A stretch of 64,000 nucleotides of DNA from Mucilaginibacter aurantiaciroseus (lineage in GTDB: Bacteria; Bacteroidota; Bacteroidia; Sphingobacteriales; Sphingobacteriaceae): the NCBI RefSeq assembly GCF_024055595.1, contig NZ_JAMXOF010000001.1, positions 1,674,001 through 1,738,000 on the forward strand. Reading direction: 5' to 3'. Under the pieces are notes generated by a model that saw nothing but the letters and a program-made list of their open reading frames with translations, had not been told where the DNA came from and ran no database searches. Numbering within the stretch: position 1 is the stretch's first letter; every line of letters starts with the position of its first letter. The translations under genes and the position numbers were made by a program. This document shows, piece after piece, positions 61,083 to 64,000 of the stretch.

Positions 61083-62408
61083 ATGGATAATTTTATGGCC
61101 GCCAGGTCGCAAATGGCATTGTCCCTGGGCTTTCACATTATATTTTCGTGCATTGGCATGGTTATGCCATTCTTTATGGCTGTGTCGCACTTTTTATGGC
61201 TTCGTACAGGTAACCCGGTTTATCAAAATGTTACCAAGGCCTGGAGCAAAGGCGTTGCTATTTTCTTCGCCACGGGTGCAGTATCGGGCACGGTACTTTC
61301 CTTTGAACTTGGGCTACTTTGGCCAACGTTTATGAAACACGCCGGGCCTATATTTGGGATGCCCTTCTCGTTAGAAGGGACAGCCTTCTTCATAGAAGCT
61401 ATAGCTTTAGGCTTTTTCCTTTATGGATGGAACAGATTTAACCGCTGGTTTCATTGGTTTACAGGTGTTGTTGTGGGCATTAGCGGCCTTTTATCGGGCA
61501 TACTGGTGGTAGCCGCCAACGCGTGGATGAACAGCCCTACAGGTTTCGATTTGGTAAACGGCAAGTACACCAACATCGACCCAATAAAGGCGATGTTTAA
61601 CCCGGCCTGGTTCTCGCAGGCCCTGCATATGTCAGTAGCGGCATTTGCGGCTACAGGCTTCGCAGTTGCGGGCGTACACGCGCTAATGATATTGCGCAAA
61701 CAGAACGTAAACTTCCACATGAAGGCGTTTAGGATAGCGGCCATATTTGGCGTGATAGCGGCCATATTGCAACCACTAAGCGGCGATGTTTCTGCTAAGA
61801 TGGTAGCCAAAAGGCAGCCCGCCAAACTTGCCGCCATGGAAGCGCATTTTAAAACCAAACCATACTCCCCACTTATTATTGGCGGCATCCCCGATGTAAA
61901 GAACAAGAAAGTAGATTACGCCATAGAGCTCCCGGGCATGCTGAGTTTTATGGTGCATGACGACTTTAAAACGCCCGTAAAAGGCCTCGACCAGATCCCT
62001 GTAAAAGACCAGCCACCCATAGCGGTAACGCATTACGCCTTCCAGATAATGGTGGCTTTGGGGATGCTGATGATGGGGCTTGGCGTACTTTACCTTATAG
62101 CCCTTTGGAAAAAGAGAACCTGGTTTGATAAGCACTGGTTCCTGAAACTGTTTATCTGGGCAACGCCCATTGGTTTTATAGCCGTGGAGGCCGGTTGGAC
62201 GGTTACCGAGGTTGGCCGCCAGCCATGGATCATCCAGGGCGTTATGCGCACTGCCGATGCCGTTACGCCCATGCCGGGCATCAGCTATTCATTCTACCTG
62301 TTTACGGCGGTTTATTTTACGCTGAGTTTAGCCGTGATTTTCTTGTTGCACAGGCAAATTATGATGGTGCCAGAGATATATGATAACCCTAATCCCGCAA
62401 AAGCATGA
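61083..62408 (+). CDS. cydA: Cytochrome bd ubiquinol oxidase subunit I
   Basis: The haem-bearing subunit of the high-affinity terminal oxidase, in the inner membrane, reducing O2 with quinol. The 441 residues suit the short-Q-loop type. The haem ligand His18 is in LSLGFHIIFSCIGM, and another ligand His lies in QALHMSVAAFAATGF. The conserved EAGWTVTEVGRQPW motif is present, along with GRQPWIIQGVMRT. It overlaps cydB by 4 bases (ATGA). Confidence 0.96.
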   Translation: MDNFMAARSQMALSLGFHIIFSCIGMVMPFFMAVSHFLWLRTGNPVYQNVTKAWSKGVAIFFATGAVSGTVLSFELGLLWPTFMKHAGPIFGMPFSLEGTAFFIEAIALGFFLYGWNRFNRWFHWFTGVVVGISGLLSGILVVAANAWMNSPTGFDLVNGKYTNIDPIKAMFNPAWFSQALHMSVAAFAATGFAVAGVHALMILRKQNVNFHMKAFRIAAIFGVIAAILQPLSGDVSAKMVAKRQPAKLAAMEAHFKTKPYSPLIIGGIPDVKNKKVDYAIELPGMLSFMVHDDFKTPVKGLDQIPVKDQPPIAVTHYAFQIMVALGMLMMGLGVLYLIALWKKRTWFDKHWFLKLFIWATPIGFIAVEAGWTVTEVGRQPWIIQGVMRTADAVTPMPGISYSFYLFTAVYFTLSLAVIFLLHRQIMMVPEIYDNPNPAKA

Positions 62409-63436
62409 TCTACGTTGTAATTGTATTTTTATGGGTGGCACTCCTGCTCTATTTAGTAATGGGCGGGGCCGATTTTGGCGCGGGCATCATAGAGATGTTT
62501 ACCTTAAACAAAAATAAATCGCACGCGCGAAAGATCATGTACAATGCTATTGGGCCAATTTGGGAGGCTAACCACATGTGGCTTATTATCGCTATTGTGA
62601 TACTATTCGTTGGTTTCCCGGTGATCTATGCCACCATGTCAACTTATCTTCACATTCCGCTTACGGTGATGCTGATGGGCATTATTGCCCGGGGCACAGC
62701 CCTTACTTTTAGAAATTATGATGCGGTGCATGATAACATGCAAAAGGTTTATAACAAGATATTTGTATACTCCAGCTTTATTACGCCGCTGTTTTTGGGC
62801 ATTATAGCGGGCAGCGCAGTATCCGGCCGGGTAGACCCACAGGCTACCAATTTTATGGACGCCTACATTTATAGCTGGCTCAACTGGTTCTCGGTAGCTA
62901 TCGGCTTTTTCACCGTTGCGCTGTGCGGATTTTTAGCGGCCATTTACCTCATCGGCGAAACCAGGGACGAGGCCGAACGCAAGAGCTTTATCCGCAAGGC
63001 AAAACTGATGAACGTGGCGGCAGTTGTTGCAGGCTCATTAGTATTCATCGCATCGGTAAAGGAAAACATCCCGCTGGTGCAATGGGTGTTTGGGAACGTC
63101 ATCGGCATAACTGCGGTTAGCGCGGCTACTATTTCTTTGATCGCTTTATGGTACCTTATCGCCAAAGGCAAACGCTTTATTATCCGTGTGCTGGCAGGTT
63201 TCCAAATGACCATGATCTTACTCACCACCACCTACAAACACTTCCCCAATATCATCATCCTTAAAAACGGCGGCCATCTTTCCCTTATCGAAGACCAGGG
63301 CGCCGAGAAAACCATCCAGGCACTGGGCATTGCATTATTAGTGGGTAGTTTGTTTATCCTACCTGCGCTGTTCTATTTGATTTGGAGTTTCCAGTACAAA
63401 CCGGAGCAGGCGGATAGCGAATTGCAGGGGCACTAA
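62405..63436 (+). CDS. cydB: Cytochrome bd ubiquinol oxidase subunit II
   Basis: The structural partner of CydA, 343 residues with about eight membrane segments. The opening YLVMGGADFGAGIIEMFTL and the block GPIWEANHMWLIIAIVILFV are family signatures, followed by IIARGTALTFRNYDAVHD. It is translationally coupled to cydA. No cydX or cydDC genes lie beside the pair in this window. Confidence 0.96.
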   Translation: MIYVVIVFLWVALLLYLVMGGADFGAGIIEMFTLNKNKSHARKIMYNAIGPIWEANHMWLIIAIVILFVGFPVIYATMSTYLHIPLTVMLMGIIARGTALTFRNYDAVHDNMQKVYNKIFVYSSFITPLFLGIIAGSAVSGRVDPQATNFMDAYIYSWLNWFSVAIGFFTVALCGFLAAIYLIGETRDEAERKSFIRKAKLMNVAAVVAGSLVFIASVKENIPLVQWVFGNVIGITAVSAATISLIALWYLIAKGKRFIIRVLAGFQMTMILLTTTYKHFPNIIILKNGGHLSLIEDQGAEKTIQALGIALLVGSLFILPALFYLIWSFQYKPEQADSELQGH

Positions 63437-63524
63437 AAGGTACTAAGCCGGAAAAGCCCGCAAGTCCGAAACACGAACCAAGCATCTTCCGGACTTTCGT
63501 ACAACTGACTTTCGGACTTAAAAC

Positions 63525-64000
63525 CTATTTCACTTTCAGTTCCTTACCGGCAATATCTTCCCAGCGGTAGTAGTGGAATGTACGGTCGTCGCTCATCACT
63601 ACAAACAAGCCGTGTTTAAAGGTATCATTTAAGGGCACGTTTACCACATCAGATCCATCGCTTTGGGTGGCTTGTACGTTTGCTACTTTTAGTAATTTAT
63701 GCTCAAAGGGGTTCTGCTTGGTTCCCTCTCTGCTAAAGATCTGGAAACGGTTTGCACCCTGATCGGACACCATAATGTATCCTGTGCTATCCGTAAGTTT
63801 ATATATCGAGATCCCTTCATGGTCGGCTTTAAAACCTGTTGTACCAAATATGGCCAGTTGCTGGTTACCTTTTGCAGGGTTAGCATAGTACTGGCGCACG
63901 CCGGTTTGCTCATCAGAATAATAGATGTAGCCCAGCTCGTTATCAACCGCTATAGCTTCAATCTCCTTTTTGCCGCTGTACTCGCCAAATTTGCGCACAA
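63525..64000 (-). CDS. Beta-propeller phytase, C-terminal part (5' end outside window)
   Basis: The last 157 residues of an exported phytase that removes phosphate from phytate with calcium. The visible blades have KKEIEAIAVDNELGYIYYSD, GFKADHEGISIYKLTDSTGY, MVSDQGANRFQIFSREG and QSDGSDVVNVPLNDTFKHGL, with Asp-rich calcium sites. The match to the beta-propeller phytase family is by pattern from memory. The start lies beyond 64000; the first in-window codon is an internal GTG. Confidence 0.9.
   Translation of the reverse strand, partial: VRKFGEYSGKKEIEAIAVDNELGYIYYSDEQTGVRQYYANPAKGNQQLAIFGTTGFKADHEGISIYKLTDSTGYIMVSDQGANRFQIFSREGTKQNPFEHKLLKVANVQATQSDGSDVVNVPLNDTFKHGLFVVMSDDRTFHYYRWEDIAGKELKVK

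Noticed and set aside
1..64000. CRISPR arrays, tRNA or rRNA genes, prophage or transposase genes
   Set aside because: I looked for regularly spaced repeats, TPsiC-loop-like sequence, and transposase or integrase motifs in the gaps and among the proteins and found none.

Overview
The window is chromosomal DNA from a member of the Bacteroidota, most likely family Sphingobacteriaceae and close to Mucilaginibacter or Pedobacter. This rests on family content: a type IX secretion (T9SS) type B cargo with a PorP/SprF partner, DUF5686, DUF5723, DUF6175 and DUF4920 proteins, a Bacteroidota-type LysS tail, and an Nramp-UspA fusion. Several promoters match the Bacteroidota -7 element TAnnTTTG, and dispersed intergenic repeats are frequent. 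The genus is inferred from memory, without a database search. I saw no rRNA, tRNA, CRISPR array, transposase or phage gene.

Layout. 1-8.8 kb is mostly housekeeping: the 3' part of lysS, ung, an Lrp/AsnC regulator, a manganese/iron regulator with an Nramp transporter fused to a UspA domain, smpB, a SnoaL-like protein and pcm. 8.9-13.3 kb is a tight five-gene minus-strand operon of uncharacterised exported proteins, the best candidate here for an undescribed system. 13.8-26 kb holds priA, a DUF423 protein, a DUF3352-like/DUF5723 pair, the rpmH-rnpA-yidD-tsaB group, a ChaN-like protein, mscL and rpoN. 26-36.6 kb has the PorP/SprF plus T9SS cargo pair, a NrtR-like Nudix regulator, a YbbA-YbbP-TesA-like operon and a FucP-type sugar transporter beside a decayed DUF2961 gene. 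36.9-46 kb has a degenerate DEAD-box protein, a VF530 protein, a KDPG aldolase, a DUF4920 protein, an AlkB-like dioxygenase, an alpha/beta hydrolase and two sensor histidine kinases. 46-47.3 kb is a gene graveyard containing a kinase remnant and a TonB-receptor remnant. 47.4-57.9 kb holds two regulator-controlled units: a MarR regulator with a DUF5686 outer-membrane protein, and a TetR regulator with a complete RND efflux pump. In each unit the same palindrome stands before the regulator gene and before its presumed target. 58-64 kb has small membrane proteins, a PepSY gene broken by one stop codon, cydAB, and the 3' end of a beta-propeller phytase.

Two themes cut across the window. First, at least seven pseudogenes can be read by translating between the intact genes: DUF2306, an unidentified gene at 22.9 kb, a four-helix-bundle protein, DUF2961, a histidine kinase, a TonB receptor and PepSY. 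Second, several families of dispersed inverted repeats sit between genes. One family supplies the apparent terminator of the tesA-like operon. Gene starts were chosen by family alignment from memory and by signal peptides, because Shine-Dalgarno sites are weak in this phylum.
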